Source: an uncultured Ruminococcus sp. (lineage in GTDB: Bacteria > Bacillota > Clostridia > Oscillospirales > Ruminococcaceae). Taken from it: a stretch of DNA of 64,000 bases. The stretch covers positions 1 to 64,000 of the forward strand of contig CACWPL010000005.1 of NCBI GenBank assembly GCA_902762785.1, given 5' to 3'. This document shows positions 16,952-25,453 of the stretch, piece after piece. The notes under the pieces are model-generated. The model did not search any database and was not told where the DNA came from. It saw only the letters and a list, made by a program, of their open reading frames with translations. Position 1 is the stretch's first letter; the number at the start of each line of letters is the position of its first letter. A program made the translations under genes and the position numbers.

Positions 16952-19393
16952 TCAAAACTCGGCGCTGCCGTTCATATCCGCATAGATATGGACACGCGAC
17001 ATCTCGCGCATGCTGCATGCGCTCTTCATCGCCGTCTCCAGGAAATGCCGGAAGGCCTTGTTGTTCTTGCATTTGATGATGATGCGCCAGCGGAACTTGC
17101 CGCCGAGCTTGTGGTAGTTGAACGGCACCGGCCCCAGCACGCGCAGGGGCATCCGCTCGCGGCAGACCGCCAGCTCTTTTTTCATGCACTCGAGGAACGT
17201 CTCGGCGCCGATGCGCACGGCGTCCTCCGTCTCGCCCGTCACGCCGATCACGCAGATGTCGCAGAACGGCGGATACAGGAGCTGCTTGCGGACGCTCAGC
17301 TCCTCACGGGCGAAGGCCTCATAGTCCTGCGCGGCCGCGAGCCGGAGGACGTAGTGGTCGGGCATGAAGGTCTGGAGGATGGCGCGTCCCGGCTTGCCGC
17401 CGCGTCCGCCCCGGCCGACCACCTGCGTGATCAGCGAGAAGGTCCGCTCATAGCTGCGGATGTCGCCGGAGAAGAGCGCCTTGTCCACGCTCATCACGCC
17501 CACGAGCGTGACGTTCGGGAAGTCGAGCCCCTTGCCGATCATCTGGGTGCCGAGCATGATGTCATACTCGCCCCGGCGGAAGGCCTCGAAGCCCTGTTCG
17601 TAGGCATAGCGGGAGCCTGTCGTGTCCGCGTCCATGCGCAGGATGCGTGCCTTCGGGAAACGGACGGCCAGCTCCTCCTCGAGGCGCTGTGTGCCGAACC
17701 CCATGCGCCGCAGATGCGGCCCCCCACAGGTAGGACAGGTCTCCGGCATCCGGCGGATGCTGCCGCAGTAGTGGCAGTGGAGGTTGCCGTCCGGCTTGTG
17801 GTAGGTCATGGGGACGGAGCAGTTCTCGCAGTACACCGGCTGGTTGCAGGTGCAGCAGCTGATGATGGTGTGATACCCCCGCCGGTTCAGGAGCAAGATG
17901 CTCTGCTCGCCGCGGGCGAGGTTCTGCGTCACCGCATCGTGGAGCGCGGTGCTGAATTCCGATTCGTTGCCGGCCATGCGCTCCAAGTTCATGTCGATCA
18001 TCTCGACCTTGGGGAGGGGGACATCGCCGTAGCGATGCTTCATCTCCAGGAGGTCGTAGATGCCTTTTTTCGCGTAATAGTAGCTCTCCAGGGTCGGGGT
18101 GGCGGAGGCTGCGAGGAGCACGGCGCCATGGTACTGCACACGCTGGCGTGCGACCTGGATGGTGTCGTAGCGGGGCGCAGAGTCGGACTTGTACGACCGC
18201 TCGCCCTCCTCGTCCATCACGATCAGGCCGAGATCCGGCAGCGGGGAGAACACCGCGCTGCGCGTCCCGATGACGAGCCGAGCCTCACCGTGCTTCGCGC
18301 GTTCATACGAACGGCGCCGCTCCGTGAGGGAGAGCCCCGAATGGACGACGGCGATGTGCTCGCCGAAGCGTGCCGCGAGCCGCCGCACGGTCTGCGGCGT
18401 GAGCCCGATCTCCGGCAGGAGCAGGAGGACGGACTTCCCCAGCGACAGGGTCCGCTCGATCAGCGCCTCGAAGACGAGCGTCTTGCCGCTCCCGGTCACA
18501 CCGCGCAGCAAAAAGCACTTGGCCTCCTTCGTCTCCAAAAACGGCGCGACCGTGTCGAACACGGCCTGCTGCTCGTCGGAGAGCGTCAAGGGCGGGGGCG
18601 TCTCGAGCGGCGCGGGCGTCTCGTCAGGCGGGTCGACCTCCGTGATCGTACAGATCCCTTTGGTCACCAGCGGCTTGATGACGGCCGTCGTCACCCCGCA
18701 GATGTAGCAGAGCTCCTTTTCGGAGAGCGTCCCCATCTTGCGGAGGGCGTCCGCGACCTGCTGCTGCTTGGGCGGGAGCCGGAGCTCCGAGGCGTCCTGC
18801 CGCAGCGTGACCATGCGGAGCTTGCGCCCCTTCGTGCGCATCTGCGTCTTCGTATCGACGTCCAGGAGGCCGTGCGCCATCAGCTCGCTGATGAGCGTCT
18901 GCTTCTCGGGCGCCTCGCGGATGTCCAGCAGAGCGTCCATCTCCCGGCGGGAGCGGGCGCGGCGCAGGAAGGACAGGAGCGTCCCGGCCTCCTCGCTCAG
19001 CGCCGCCGTGTCCCCGTCACGGAGGACATAATGCTCCTCCAGACGGAGCTGCATCGCGGCAGGCAGGAGCGCATGGATCGCGTCATAATAGCTGGAGAAC
19101 GCGTTCTCGCGGAGCCAATGGACCAGCAGGAGCTGCTCCTCGCCCAGAACGGGTGCAGGGTCGGCGATCGAGAGCACGGACTTCAATCCCTGCGTGTCCC
19201 GGTCGTCGGCCAGTGAGATGCTCAGGATCATGCCCACCTGCTTGCGATTGCCCCTGCCGAACGGTACGACCGCGCGGCATCCCTCTAGATGCGGCCGGTA
19301 GAGCGCCTCCGGGATCAGGTAGCTGTACGCCCGATCCATGGGATAATTCGCCGCATGGACGGCGATGCCGGCGATGTACTTGCCGTTCCCCAC
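16952..19393 (-). CDS. priA: Primosomal protein N' (PriA helicase)
   Basis: PriA, the replication-restart helicase that reloads DnaB at stalled forks. It has 813 residues. After an N-terminal DNA-binding domain, the helicase core has Walker A GVTGSGKTLVFEALI, and the Walker B box reads MDEEGERSY where most PriA proteins have DEEH, so the histidine is replaced by glycine. The zinc-binding region has paired cysteines (CCTCNQPVYCENC, CHYCG, CPTC). Later motifs include GTQMIGKGLDFPNVTLVGV and QVVGRGGRGGKPG. Cotranscribed with rpoZ (5-bp gap). Confidence 0.95.
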   Translation of the reverse strand: MGNGKYIAGIAVHAANYPMDRAYSYLIPEALYRPHLEGCRAVVPFGRGNRKQVGMILSISLADDRDTQGLKSVLSIADPAPVLGEEQLLLVHWLRENAFSSYYDAIHALLPAAMQLRLEEHYVLRDGDTAALSEEAGTLLSFLRRARSRREMDALLDIREAPEKQTLISELMAHGLLDVDTKTQMRTKGRKLRMVTLRQDASELRLPPKQQQVADALRKMGTLSEKELCYICGVTTAVIKPLVTKGICTITEVDPPDETPAPLETPPPLTLSDEQQAVFDTVAPFLETKEAKCFLLRGVTGSGKTLVFEALIERTLSLGKSVLLLLPEIGLTPQTVRRLAARFGEHIAVVHSGLSLTERRRSYERAKHGEARLVIGTRSAVFSPLPDLGLIVMDEEGERSYKSDSAPRYDTIQVARQRVQYHGAVLLAASATPTLESYYYAKKGIYDLLEMKHRYGDVPLPKVEMIDMNLERMAGNESEFSTALHDAVTQNLARGEQSILLLNRRGYHTIISCCTCNQPVYCENCSVPMTYHKPDGNLHCHYCGSIRRMPETCPTCGGPHLRRMGFGTQRLEEELAVRFPKARILRMDADTTGSRYAYEQGFEAFRRGEYDIMLGTQMIGKGLDFPNVTLVGVMSVDKALFSGDIRSYERTFSLITQVVGRGGRGGKPGRAILQTFMPDHYVLRLAAAQDYEAFAREELSVRKQLLYPPFCDICVIGVTGETEDAVRIGAETFLECMKKELAVCRERMPLRVLGPVPFNYHKLGGKFRWRIIIKCKNNKAFRHFLETAMKSACSMREMSRVHIYADMNGSAEF

Positions 19394-19398
19394 CGGTC

Positions 19399-19617
19399 TT
19401 ATTCGGCGTCGGTCGCGTCGTCGTCCGTGCCTTCTACGATCTTGTACTCACCGCGTGCGAACTCGTCCACAGCGGTCTTGACCGGCTTCTCCAGCAGAGG
19501 CTCTCCCTTCCTGTCGAGCTCATCGGCGATCTCTCTGGCGCGCTTGGCGACGCCGATGACGAGCGAATAGCAGCTCTCGTTCTTGGTGATCATCTGGGTG
19601 ATGGCGGGTCTCAACAT
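19399..19617 (-). CDS. rpoZ: RNA polymerase omega subunit
   Basis: A 72-residue omega subunit, which helps assemble the beta-prime subunit. MLRPAITQMITKNESCYSLV is followed by the conserved helix VIGVAKRAREIADEL and a variable acidic tail (VEGTDDDATDAE). The order gmk-rpoZ-priA-def is standard in Firmicutes. Confidence 0.93.
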   Translation of the reverse strand: MLRPAITQMITKNESCYSLVIGVAKRAREIADELDRKGEPLLEKPVKTAVDEFARGEYKIVEGTDDDATDAE

Positions 19618-19650
19618 AGCGATCTTCCTTTCTATCTCAGGGGGGATGGG

Positions 19651-20226
19651 TCAGCGGTCGACGCGGAGCTCGGCCGCACGGATGACGGAAAACATATCGG
19701 CGATGGCCGCATCGAGGTCATCGTTGACGATGCAGTAGTCATACTGGTCGACAAAGGCCAGCTCGCGCGAGGCCTGTGCCACGCGCTTCTCCACGACCTC
19801 GGGGGTCTCGGTGCCGCGCTTCGTCAGGCGCTCGCGCAGCACCTCCAGGCTCGGGGGCACGATGAAGACGAGAGTCGCGTCCGGGCGCTTCTCGCGAATC
19901 TGCATGCCGCCCTGCACCTCGATCTCGAGGATGACGTCCTGTCCGGCGGCGAGGTGCTCGTCGATGGGGGCGTTCAGGGTGCCGTAGTAGTTGTCGCAAT
20001 AGGTGGCATGCTCCAGGAACGCGCCGGCGGCGAGCTCGCGCTCGAACGCCTCCCGGCTCATGAAGCGGTAATGTACCCCGTTGATCTCGCCCTCACGCGG
20101 CGCGCGCGTGGTGCAGGAGATGGAGTAATAAAAGCGCTCCTTGTCCTCGAGCACGCGGCCGAGGATCGTGCCCTTGCCGCAGCCGGAGGGCGCGGAAACG
20201 ACGATCAGTCTGCCTTTTTTCTGCAT
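19651..20226 (-). CDS. gmk: Guanylate kinase
   Basis: Phosphorylates GMP to GDP. The P-loop is SAPSGCGKGT and the GMP-binding segment is YSISCTTRAPREGEINGVHY; LEIEVQGGMQIREKRPDA and the lid sequence RLTKRGTETPEVVEKR follow. It has 191 residues from the ATG at 20226; an ATG three codons earlier is only three bases from the same AAAGG site, so 20226 is preferred. The remA gene (DUF370), usually between yicC and gmk, is absent. Confidence 0.95.
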   Translation of the reverse strand: MQKKGRLIVVSAPSGCGKGTILGRVLEDKERFYYSISCTTRAPREGEINGVHYRFMSREAFERELAAGAFLEHATYCDNYYGTLNAPIDEHLAAGQDVILEIEVQGGMQIREKRPDATLVFIVPPSLEVLRERLTKRGTETPEVVEKRVAQASRELAFVDQYDYCIVNDDLDAAIADMFSVIRAAELRVDR

Positions 20227-20371
20227 TCGGCTCATCCTTTCATCTGTTGTTCTTCCATTTTTGGGACTGTGCAAACTGTGCAAACTCATATGTGTCCTCT
20301 CATGAGAATGAATTTTTTTCCTACCCATATAAAAATGCACAAAATGCACAGGACACATCATCTGCGCCAGG
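20227..20371. other. Intergenic gap with short direct repeats between yicC and gmk
   Basis: This 145-bp gap holds no convincing gene. It contains two pairs of short direct repeats, TGTGCAAACTGTGCAAACT (plus strand, around 20269) and AATGCACAAAATGCACA (around 20333). In relatives this place usually encodes the small regulator RemA; no remnant is recognisable. Confidence 0.5.
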
Positions 20372-21283
20372 TCACTCGATGTTCTGGATCTGCTCGCGGA
20401 TCTTCTCGATCTCGGACTTCATGTCCACCACCACGGAGGTGATGTCCACGTCCTGCACCTTCGAGCCGATGGTGTTGACCTCACGGTTCATCTCCTGCAC
20501 GAGGAAATCCAGCTTGCGGCCGACGCTCCCCTCCTCGGCGAGCATCTCCCGCATCTGCGCGATGTGGCTGCGCAGGCGGACGGTCTCCTCGTCCACGGCG
20601 GTCTTCTCGGAGAAGATGGCGGCCTCGGTGAGGATGCGCTGCTCGTCGATCTGCGTGCTGCCGAGGAGCTCGGTCAGCTTGCCGAGCAGACGCTCACGGT
20701 AGCGCTCGGTGAGGCGCGGTGCCTCCTTTTCCACGATTGCGACGTTCTCCTCGATGGTCACGAGCCGCTGCTCGACGTCCTCACGGAGGCGCGCGCCCTC
20801 GGCCTCACGCATGGCGATGAAGGCATCGAGCGCCTTCTCGGCCACGGCCAGCACGTCGGCGCGGATCTCGTCCTCGTCCTCCTGGGGCTTCTCGATGCGG
20901 AACACGTCTGGCAGACCGACCATGGTCGACCAGTCCATGTAGCGGACCTCGCGGGAATCACCGTCGTCACAGAGCTGGTCGCCTGGCAGCGCCTTCATGT
21001 TATAAGCACGCATGGCCTCCAGATAGCCGCGGACGATCTCGTCATTGACACGGATGTCGGCGCGCTTGCCGTCCACGAGCGTCACCGAGACAGCGATCTC
21101 GGCCTTGCCGCGGGCGACGCGGGTCTTGAGGAGGCTCTTGAGCTCCTCCTCGAGGTAGGTGTAGCTGCGCGCGATGCGCACGTTCGGCTCTAAAAACCGG
21201 GAATTGACGGAGCGGAGCTCCACCAGGATGTCCCTGCCGTCGCGCTGCTCCTGCGCACGGCCGTAGCCTGTCATACTCTTCAT
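20372..21283 (-). CDS. yicC: YicC/YloC family endoribonuclease
   Basis: A 303-residue YicC/YloC family protein, recently described as an endoribonuclease family. The hallmark MKSMTGYGRAQ opens the protein, followed by ELRSVNSRFLEPNVR, and the C-terminal DUF1732 region has GRKLDFLVQEMNREVNTIGSK. I start at the ATG at 21283, which gives the family N-terminus; AAGGAGCG lies 12 bases upstream. It is the first gene of the long housekeeping run ending at spoVM. Confidence 0.93.
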   Translation of the reverse strand: MKSMTGYGRAQEQRDGRDILVELRSVNSRFLEPNVRIARSYTYLEEELKSLLKTRVARGKAEIAVSVTLVDGKRADIRVNDEIVRGYLEAMRAYNMKALPGDQLCDDGDSREVRYMDWSTMVGLPDVFRIEKPQEDEDEIRADVLAVAEKALDAFIAMREAEGARLREDVEQRLVTIEENVAIVEKEAPRLTERYRERLLGKLTELLGSTQIDEQRILTEAAIFSEKTAVDEETVRLRSHIAQMREMLAEEGSVGRKLDFLVQEMNREVNTIGSKVQDVDITSVVVDMKSEIEKIREQIQNIE

Positions 21284-21412
21284 CGATCGTTTACGCTCCT
21301 TATCAGTTATGATGGGCATGTCGCATGTATTATAGGTAAGGCTCCTCGTGAGCCTGATGGATACGGATCTTCGATGGGCACCGCGATGCCGCAGAGTCCA
21401 TCCAATTATAAT

Positions 21413-21441
21413 AGTATACCACATCTAAGTAAAAAAATCAA
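21413..21441 (-). promoter_or_regulatory. Sigma-A promoter upstream of yicC
   Basis: TTGATT (21436-21441), 17 bp, TATACT (21413-21418) on the minus strand. It gives a leader of about 120 nt and probably drives the yicC-gmk-rpoZ-priA run. Confidence 0.75.
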
Positions 21442-21484
21442 GGGGGCGGCCGTGTTTTTTCCAATAATTTTCACGCGCTCCCGC

Positions 21485-21513
21485 GCATGATCGCTGCCGT
21501 GGCGCACATACTA
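21485..21513 (+). promoter_or_regulatory. Sigma-G/sigma-F-like promoter candidate
   Basis: GCATG (21485-21489), 17 bp, CATACTA (21507-21513). The -10 box is an exact match to the forespore sigma-G type consensus and the -35 fits GHATR. No sigma-A site is visible here. The small gene at 21543 begins about 30 bp downstream. Confidence 0.45.
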
Positions 21514-21542
21514 CGACAAACCGCACGAAAGGAGCGATGATG

Positions 21543-21725
21543 ATGCAGGATAGACCTTGGATCCCCGACCCCGACGAGACGCCCGAGGAGACCATGCTGA
21601 CCGGCGCCGCCACCGAGATGACCGGCCTGATCCCGTCCGGCCGCCCCGACCGCGAGGAGCGCCGCAGCTACCAGGACGTCCTCCCCTGGCTGCCGCCCTT
21701 CACCGGCGCCGCCCCGGCCATCTGA
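21543..21725 (+). CDS. Small acidic protein of unknown function (60 aa)
   Basis: A 60-residue acidic, proline-rich protein with segments DETPEETMLTGAATEMTGLI and SYQDVLPWLPPF. I do not recognise the family. Three successive ATGs follow AAAGGAG; the third (21543) has the best spacing of eight bases. It is monocistronic, ends in a strong terminator, and sits behind a forespore-type promoter candidate, so a spore-related role is possible but unproven. It is divergent from yicC. Confidence 0.7.
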   Translation: MQDRPWIPDPDETPEETMLTGAATEMTGLIPSGRPDREERRSYQDVLPWLPPFTGAAPAI

Positions 21726-21732
21726 CCGCAGT

Positions 21733-21759
21733 CCCCTCCCGCCCGGGAGGGGCTTTTTT
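21733..21759 (+). terminator. Rho-independent terminator
   Basis: CCCCTCCC-GCC-CGGGAGGGG followed by CTTTTTTG. It isolates the small gene at 21543 from the rplU promoter. Confidence 0.9.
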
Positions 21760-21790
21760 GTGCCCGGAGGAAGTTTTTTCGGAAAAGGAC

Positions 21791-21819
21791 TTGACATTTC
21801 TTCAGTTTTATGGTAAAAT
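21791..21819 (+). promoter_or_regulatory. Sigma-A promoter of rplU-prp-rpmA with L21 leader
   Basis: TTGACA (21791-21796), 17 bp, TAAAAT (21814-21819). It is followed by an untranslated leader of about 80 nt (to 21907). A structured L21 leader is known in Firmicutes at this place; I see short GC-rich pairings but cannot verify the consensus. Confidence 0.85.
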
Positions 21820-21907
21820 AGACCTTGCCGCATGTGCCGGGACCCAAAGTGCGTCCACACGCCTCCCGATCACAGCGAGTTCTTAAGAAAAGGCAGGTGC
21901 CAAAACT

Positions 21908-22219
21908 ATGTACGCAGTCATTGAAACAGGCGGTAAGCAGATCCGTGTGCAGGAGGGCGAGAAGGTCTTCATCGAGAAGCTCGACGTCCAGGCAGACGAG
22001 ACCGTTACCTTCGACAAGATCGTTGCCGTTGGCGCAGACGCAGGTCTGAAGATTGGTGCTCCTTATGTCGAGGGCGCGACCGTGACCGCCAAGGTCCTCA
22101 AGAACGGCAAGGCCAAGAAGATCACCGTCTTCACCTACAAGCCGAAGAAGGGCAAGCAGCGCAAGATGGGCCACAGACAGCCCTACACGCAGGTACAGAT
22201 CGAGGCCATCAACGGCTGA
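21908..22219 (+). CDS. rplU: 50S ribosomal protein L21
   Basis: L21 (103 residues) binds 23S rRNA domain V with L20. [20 protein letters not shown] is the family N-terminus and [20 protein letters not shown] is the basic C-terminal signature. The stop shares one base with the prp start (TGATG). Order rplU-prp-rpmA is conserved in Firmicutes. Confidence 0.97.
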   Translation: MYAVIETGGKQIRVQEGEKVFIEKLDVQADETVTFDKIVAVGADAGLKIGAPYVEGATVTAKVLKNGKAKKITVFTYKPKKGKQRKMGHRQPYTQVQIEAING

Positions 22220-22548
22220 TGATCCACGCTGTTTTTGAAAGACAAAACGGCAGGCTCTGCGGGTTCCGCATGACGGGGCACGCAGGCTATGCAGATGCCG
22301 GACAGGACATCGTCTGTGCGGCCGTCACCTCCGCGGTGCAGTATGCCACCATCATGATCACGGAGCAGTTCCATGAGCCGTGTACGGAGCGGGCGGACGA
22401 GCAGGGCGACGAGAACCTCGTCACGGTGCGGCTCACCTCCCCTGAAAAGGGACAGGCCGCTGCCGTCCTCGAGGGCCTGTGCATGCATCTCTCGATCCTC
22501 TCCGAGGACTTCCCCGGGATGATCGCCATCAAGATCCATCAGATCTAA
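22219..22548 (+). CDS. prp: Ribosomal-processing cysteine protease Prp
   Basis: Prp (YsxB) cleaves the N-terminal extension of L27, a step required in Firmicutes for an active peptidyl-transferase centre. The catalytic His is in [15 protein letters not shown] and the nucleophilic Cys in the following [11 protein letters not shown] (about 12 residues apart, as in the family). It has 109 residues. The substrate gene rpmA follows 29 bp downstream and carries the matching cleavage site. Confidence 0.93.
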   Translation: MIHAVFERQNGRLCGFRMTGHAGYADAGQDIVCAAVTSAVQYATIMITEQFHEPCTERADEQGDENLVTVRLTSPEKGQAAAVLEGLCMHLSILSEDFPGMIAIKIHQI

Positions 22549-22577
22549 CGACATCTATCACAGGAGGTGTTTCTAAC

Positions 22578-22856
22578 ATGCTGAAGCTCAATATGCAGTT
22601 CTTCGCGCATAAGAAAGGTATGGGTTCTACCAAGAACGGCCGTGATTCCGAGTCCAAGCGTCTCGGTGTGAAGCGCGCAGACGGTCAGTTCGTGACCGCT
22701 GGCAACATCCTCGTTCGTCAGCGCGGCACGCACATCCATCCCGGCGAGGGCGTGGGCATCGGTTCCGATGATACCCTGTTCGCCACCATCGACGGCAGAG
22801 TGAAGTTCGAGCGCTGGGGCCGCGACCGCAAGAAGGTCAGCGTTTACGCTGAGTAA
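22578..22856 (+). CDS. rpmA: 50S ribosomal protein L27 with cleavable extension
   Basis: L27 (92 residues) reaches the peptidyl-transferase centre. The N-terminus [19 protein letters not shown] contains the Firmicute Prp site, cut between Phe9 and Ala10 ([11 protein letters not shown]). The remaining family sequence [27 protein letters not shown] and the [14 protein letters not shown] end are all present. AGGAGG lies ten bases before the ATG at 22578. Confidence 0.97.
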   Translation: MLKLNMQFFAHKKGMGSTKNGRDSESKRLGVKRADGQFVTAGNILVRQRGTHIHPGEGVGIGSDDTLFATIDGRVKFERWGRDRKKVSVYAE

Positions 22857-22871
22857 GCAATGCAATGCATC

Positions 22872-22912
22872 GATCCCGGGTGTTCCATATCGGATGACCC
22901 GGGATCTTTTTT
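22872..22912 (+). terminator. Rho-independent terminator behind rpmA
   Basis: GATCCCGGGT and ACCCGGGATC form a 10-bp stem around a 15-nt loop, followed by TTTTTT. Confidence 0.9.
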
Positions 22913-22960
22913 GGAAATTTCAGGCAGATCCGCAGCATCCTACTGAAAGGGGGCAGAGCC

Positions 22961-24238
22961 ATGTTCGTCGATAAGGCGACCATCCGAATCAAGGCCGGCA
23001 ATGGCGGCGACGGCGCCGTCTCGTTCCATCGTGAGAAATATGTTGCCGCAGGCGGCCCCGACGGCGGGGACGGCGGCAAGGGCGGCGATGTCGTGTTTGT
23101 CGTGGACGACGGCATGTCGTCACTGATCGACTTCCGCTATAAGCGCAAATTCGCCGCCGAGAACGGCGAGAACGGCCGCGGCAGCCGCTGCTCCGGCAAG
23201 AGCGCGCCCGACCTCGTCATCAAGGTCCCGCGCGGCACGCTCATCCGCGAGGCGGAGACCGGCCGCATCATGGCCGACATGTCCGACGACCTCCCCCACA
23301 TCCTCGCCCACGGCGGACGCGGCGGCAAGGGCAACCAGCACTTCGCCACCTCCACCCGTCAGATCCCGCGGTTCGCCAAGCCCGGCTTCCCCGGCGAGAG
23401 CTTCGAGATCACCATGGAGCTCAAGCTCCTGGCAGACGTGGGGCTCGTGGGCTTCCCGAACGTCGGGAAATCCACGCTGATCTCGGTCGTCAGTGCGGCC
23501 AAGCCGAAGATCGCCAACTACCACTTCACAACCCTCACCCCCGTGCTCGGCGTGGTCAAGCTCGATGACGAGCGCTCGTTCGTCATGGCAGACATCCCCG
23601 GGCTCATCGAGGGCGCGAGCGAGGGCGTCGGGCTGGGGCACGAGTTCCTGCGGCATGTCGAGCGCTGCCGTCTGATCGTGCATGTGCTGGACGTCTCCGG
23701 CGTGGAGGGACGCGACCCGATCGAGGACTTCGCCGCGATCAACCGTGAGCTGGCCAACTTCAGCGAGGCGCTCGCCGAGTGCCCCCAGATCGTCGCCGCC
23801 AACAAGGCGGACATGGCCGATGAGGCGCAGATCACGCGCCTGCGTGAGGCCATCGAGGCCGAGGGCTACCCGTTCTTCACCATCTCCGCGGCCACCACGA
23901 TGGGCACGCACGAGCTGATGCAGGCCGTGGCCGAGAAGCTCGCGACGCTGCCGCCTGTGAAGGTCTACGAGGCGCAGCCCATCTCGCAGGAGGAGTGGAT
24001 CCGCAGGGTCTCCGACCGGCACACCTTCGAGGTCGAGGTCGAGGACGGGGTCTACTATGTCGACGCCGTCTGGCTCGAGCCGATCCTGCGGACGGTCAAT
24101 ATGGAGGACTATTCCTCGCTGCAATACTTCCAGCGCGTCCTCCGTGCGAGCGGCATCATCGACAAGCTCGAGGAGATGGGGATCGAGGAGGGCGACACGG
24201 TCAACATCTACGGCTTCGAGTTCGATTTCGTCAGGTAA
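22961..24238 (+). CDS. obgE: GTPase ObgE/CgtA
   Basis: Obg is an essential GTPase linking 50S assembly, the stringent response and, in Bacillus, sporulation onset. The 425-residue protein has the Obg domain (FVDKATIRIKAGNGGDGAVS, glycine-rich), a GTPase domain with G1 GFPNVGKSTLIS, G3 DIPGLIEGASEG and G4 NKAD, and a C-terminal OCT domain (about 350-425, ending GFEFDFVR) typical of Gram-positive Obg. GAAAGGGGG precedes the ATG. Confidence 0.97.
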   Translation: MFVDKATIRIKAGNGGDGAVSFHREKYVAAGGPDGGDGGKGGDVVFVVDDGMSSLIDFRYKRKFAAENGENGRGSRCSGKSAPDLVIKVPRGTLIREAETGRIMADMSDDLPHILAHGGRGGKGNQHFATSTRQIPRFAKPGFPGESFEITMELKLLADVGLVGFPNVGKSTLISVVSAAKPKIANYHFTTLTPVLGVVKLDDERSFVMADIPGLIEGASEGVGLGHEFLRHVERCRLIVHVLDVSGVEGRDPIEDFAAINRELANFSEALAECPQIVAANKADMADEAQITRLREAIEAEGYPFFTISAATTMGTHELMQAVAEKLATLPPVKVYEAQPISQEEWIRRVSDRHTFEVEVEDGVYYVDAVWLEPILRTVNMEDYSSLQYFQRVLRASGIIDKLEEMGIEEGDTVNIYGFEFDFVR

Positions 24239-24243
24239 GCGCG

Positions 24244-24657
24244 ATGCCAAGGACTTTCACAGAGGCCGAGGCACGGCAGTACAGTCCCCTGACGCTCGCC
24301 TTTTTGGGCGACAGTGTGTATGAGATCATGGTGCGCCAGGCCGTGACGGAGCGCGCGAACGCGCCCGTGCAGGCGCTCCATCAGGAGAAGATCCGCTATG
24401 TGTGCGCGGCCTTCCAGGCAGGCGCGGCCGATCGGCTCCTCCCCTCGCTGACCGAGGCGGAGGCGGCTATCTTCCGGCGCGCACGCAACGCGAGCCTCTC
24501 GCCGCCGAAGAACGCCGACCCTGCCGACTATCGCAGGGCCACCGGGCTAGAGGCCGTTTTTGGCTATTTACAGCTCACCGCGCAGTTCTCGCGCATCTCT
24601 GAGCTGTTCGATTCGATATGGGAGATGCGGGACGAGATCTCGCAGGAAAAGGAGTGA
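24244..24657 (+). CDS. mrnC: Mini-ribonuclease III (MrnC)
   Basis: Mini-RNase III matures 23S rRNA by cutting the double-stranded stalk. The 137-residue protein has the RNase III catalytic motif LAFLGDSVYEIMVRQ but no dsRNA-binding domain, and the second conserved block FRRARNASLSPPKNADP. It starts five bases after obgE with a weak ribosome site, suggesting coupling. In Bacillus mrnC is next to cysS; the position behind obgE is different. Confidence 0.88.
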   Translation: MPRTFTEAEARQYSPLTLAFLGDSVYEIMVRQAVTERANAPVQALHQEKIRYVCAAFQAGAADRLLPSLTEAEAAIFRRARNASLSPPKNADPADYRRATGLEAVFGYLQLTAQFSRISELFDSIWEMRDEISQEKE

Positions 24658-24664
24658 GCAAGCA

Positions 24665-25399
24665 ATGTCAGGACATTCCAAGTGGAACAATATCAAGCGT
24701 AAGAAGGAAGCCACCGACGCGGTCAAGGCCAAGATCTTCACCAAGATCGGCCGTGAGATGATCGTCTGCATCAAGGAGGGCGGCCCCGATCCGAACAATA
24801 ACGCCAAGCTGCGTGACCTGATCGCCAAGGCCAAGTCCAACAACGTGCCGAACGACAACATCGACCGCCTCATCAAGAAGGCCTCCGGCGAGGGCAGCAA
24901 GGCCAATTACGAGTCGCTCGTCTATGAGGGCTATGGTCCGTCCGGCGTCGCCGTCATCGTCGAGTGCCTGACCGACAACAAGAACCGCACCGCCGGCGAC
25001 ATCCGTCACTATTTCGACAAGTTCGGCGGCAACCTCGGTACCACCGGCTGCGTCTCCTTCATGTTCACCGAGAAGGGCATCATCGTTTGCGAGAACGACG
25101 GCATCGACGAGGACAAGGCCATGGAGGACTGCTTCGACTGCGGCGGCGACGACCTCACCGTCGAGGAGGAGGTCATCACCATGGAGTGCGACCCCACGCA
25201 GGTACACGCCATGCGCGAGGCACTGACCGCCAAGGGCTACCGCGTGCTCTCCGCAGAAGCGGAGCAGGTGCCCTCTACCTACACCAAGCTCGAGGATCCG
25301 GACGACGTCAAGAAGATGCAGAATCTGCTCGACCATCTCGAGGAGAACGACGACGTCCAGAACGTCTTCCACAACTGGGAGGAGCCGGACGAGGACTGA
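24665..25399 (+). CDS. yebC: YebC/PmpR family protein
   Basis: A 244-residue YebC/PmpR family protein. The family is annotated as a transcriptional regulator, and newer work links some members to translation of proline stretches. MSGHSKWNNIKRKKEATDAV is the universal family start. GGPDPNNNAKLRDLIAKAK and NVPNDNIDRLIKKASG follow. AAAGGAG lies ten bases before the ATG at 24665. Confidence 0.95.
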   Translation: MSGHSKWNNIKRKKEATDAVKAKIFTKIGREMIVCIKEGGPDPNNNAKLRDLIAKAKSNNVPNDNIDRLIKKASGEGSKANYESLVYEGYGPSGVAVIVECLTDNKNRTAGDIRHYFDKFGGNLGTTGCVSFMFTEKGIIVCENDGIDEDKAMEDCFDCGGDDLTVEEEVITMECDPTQVHAMREALTAKGYRVLSAEAEQVPSTYTKLEDPDDVKKMQNLLDHLEENDDVQNVFHNWEEPDED

Positions 25400-25453
25400 C
25401 CCGCTGCATCCTGCTGACCACAACACCATCTTTGATGAGGGAGAAATGACATC

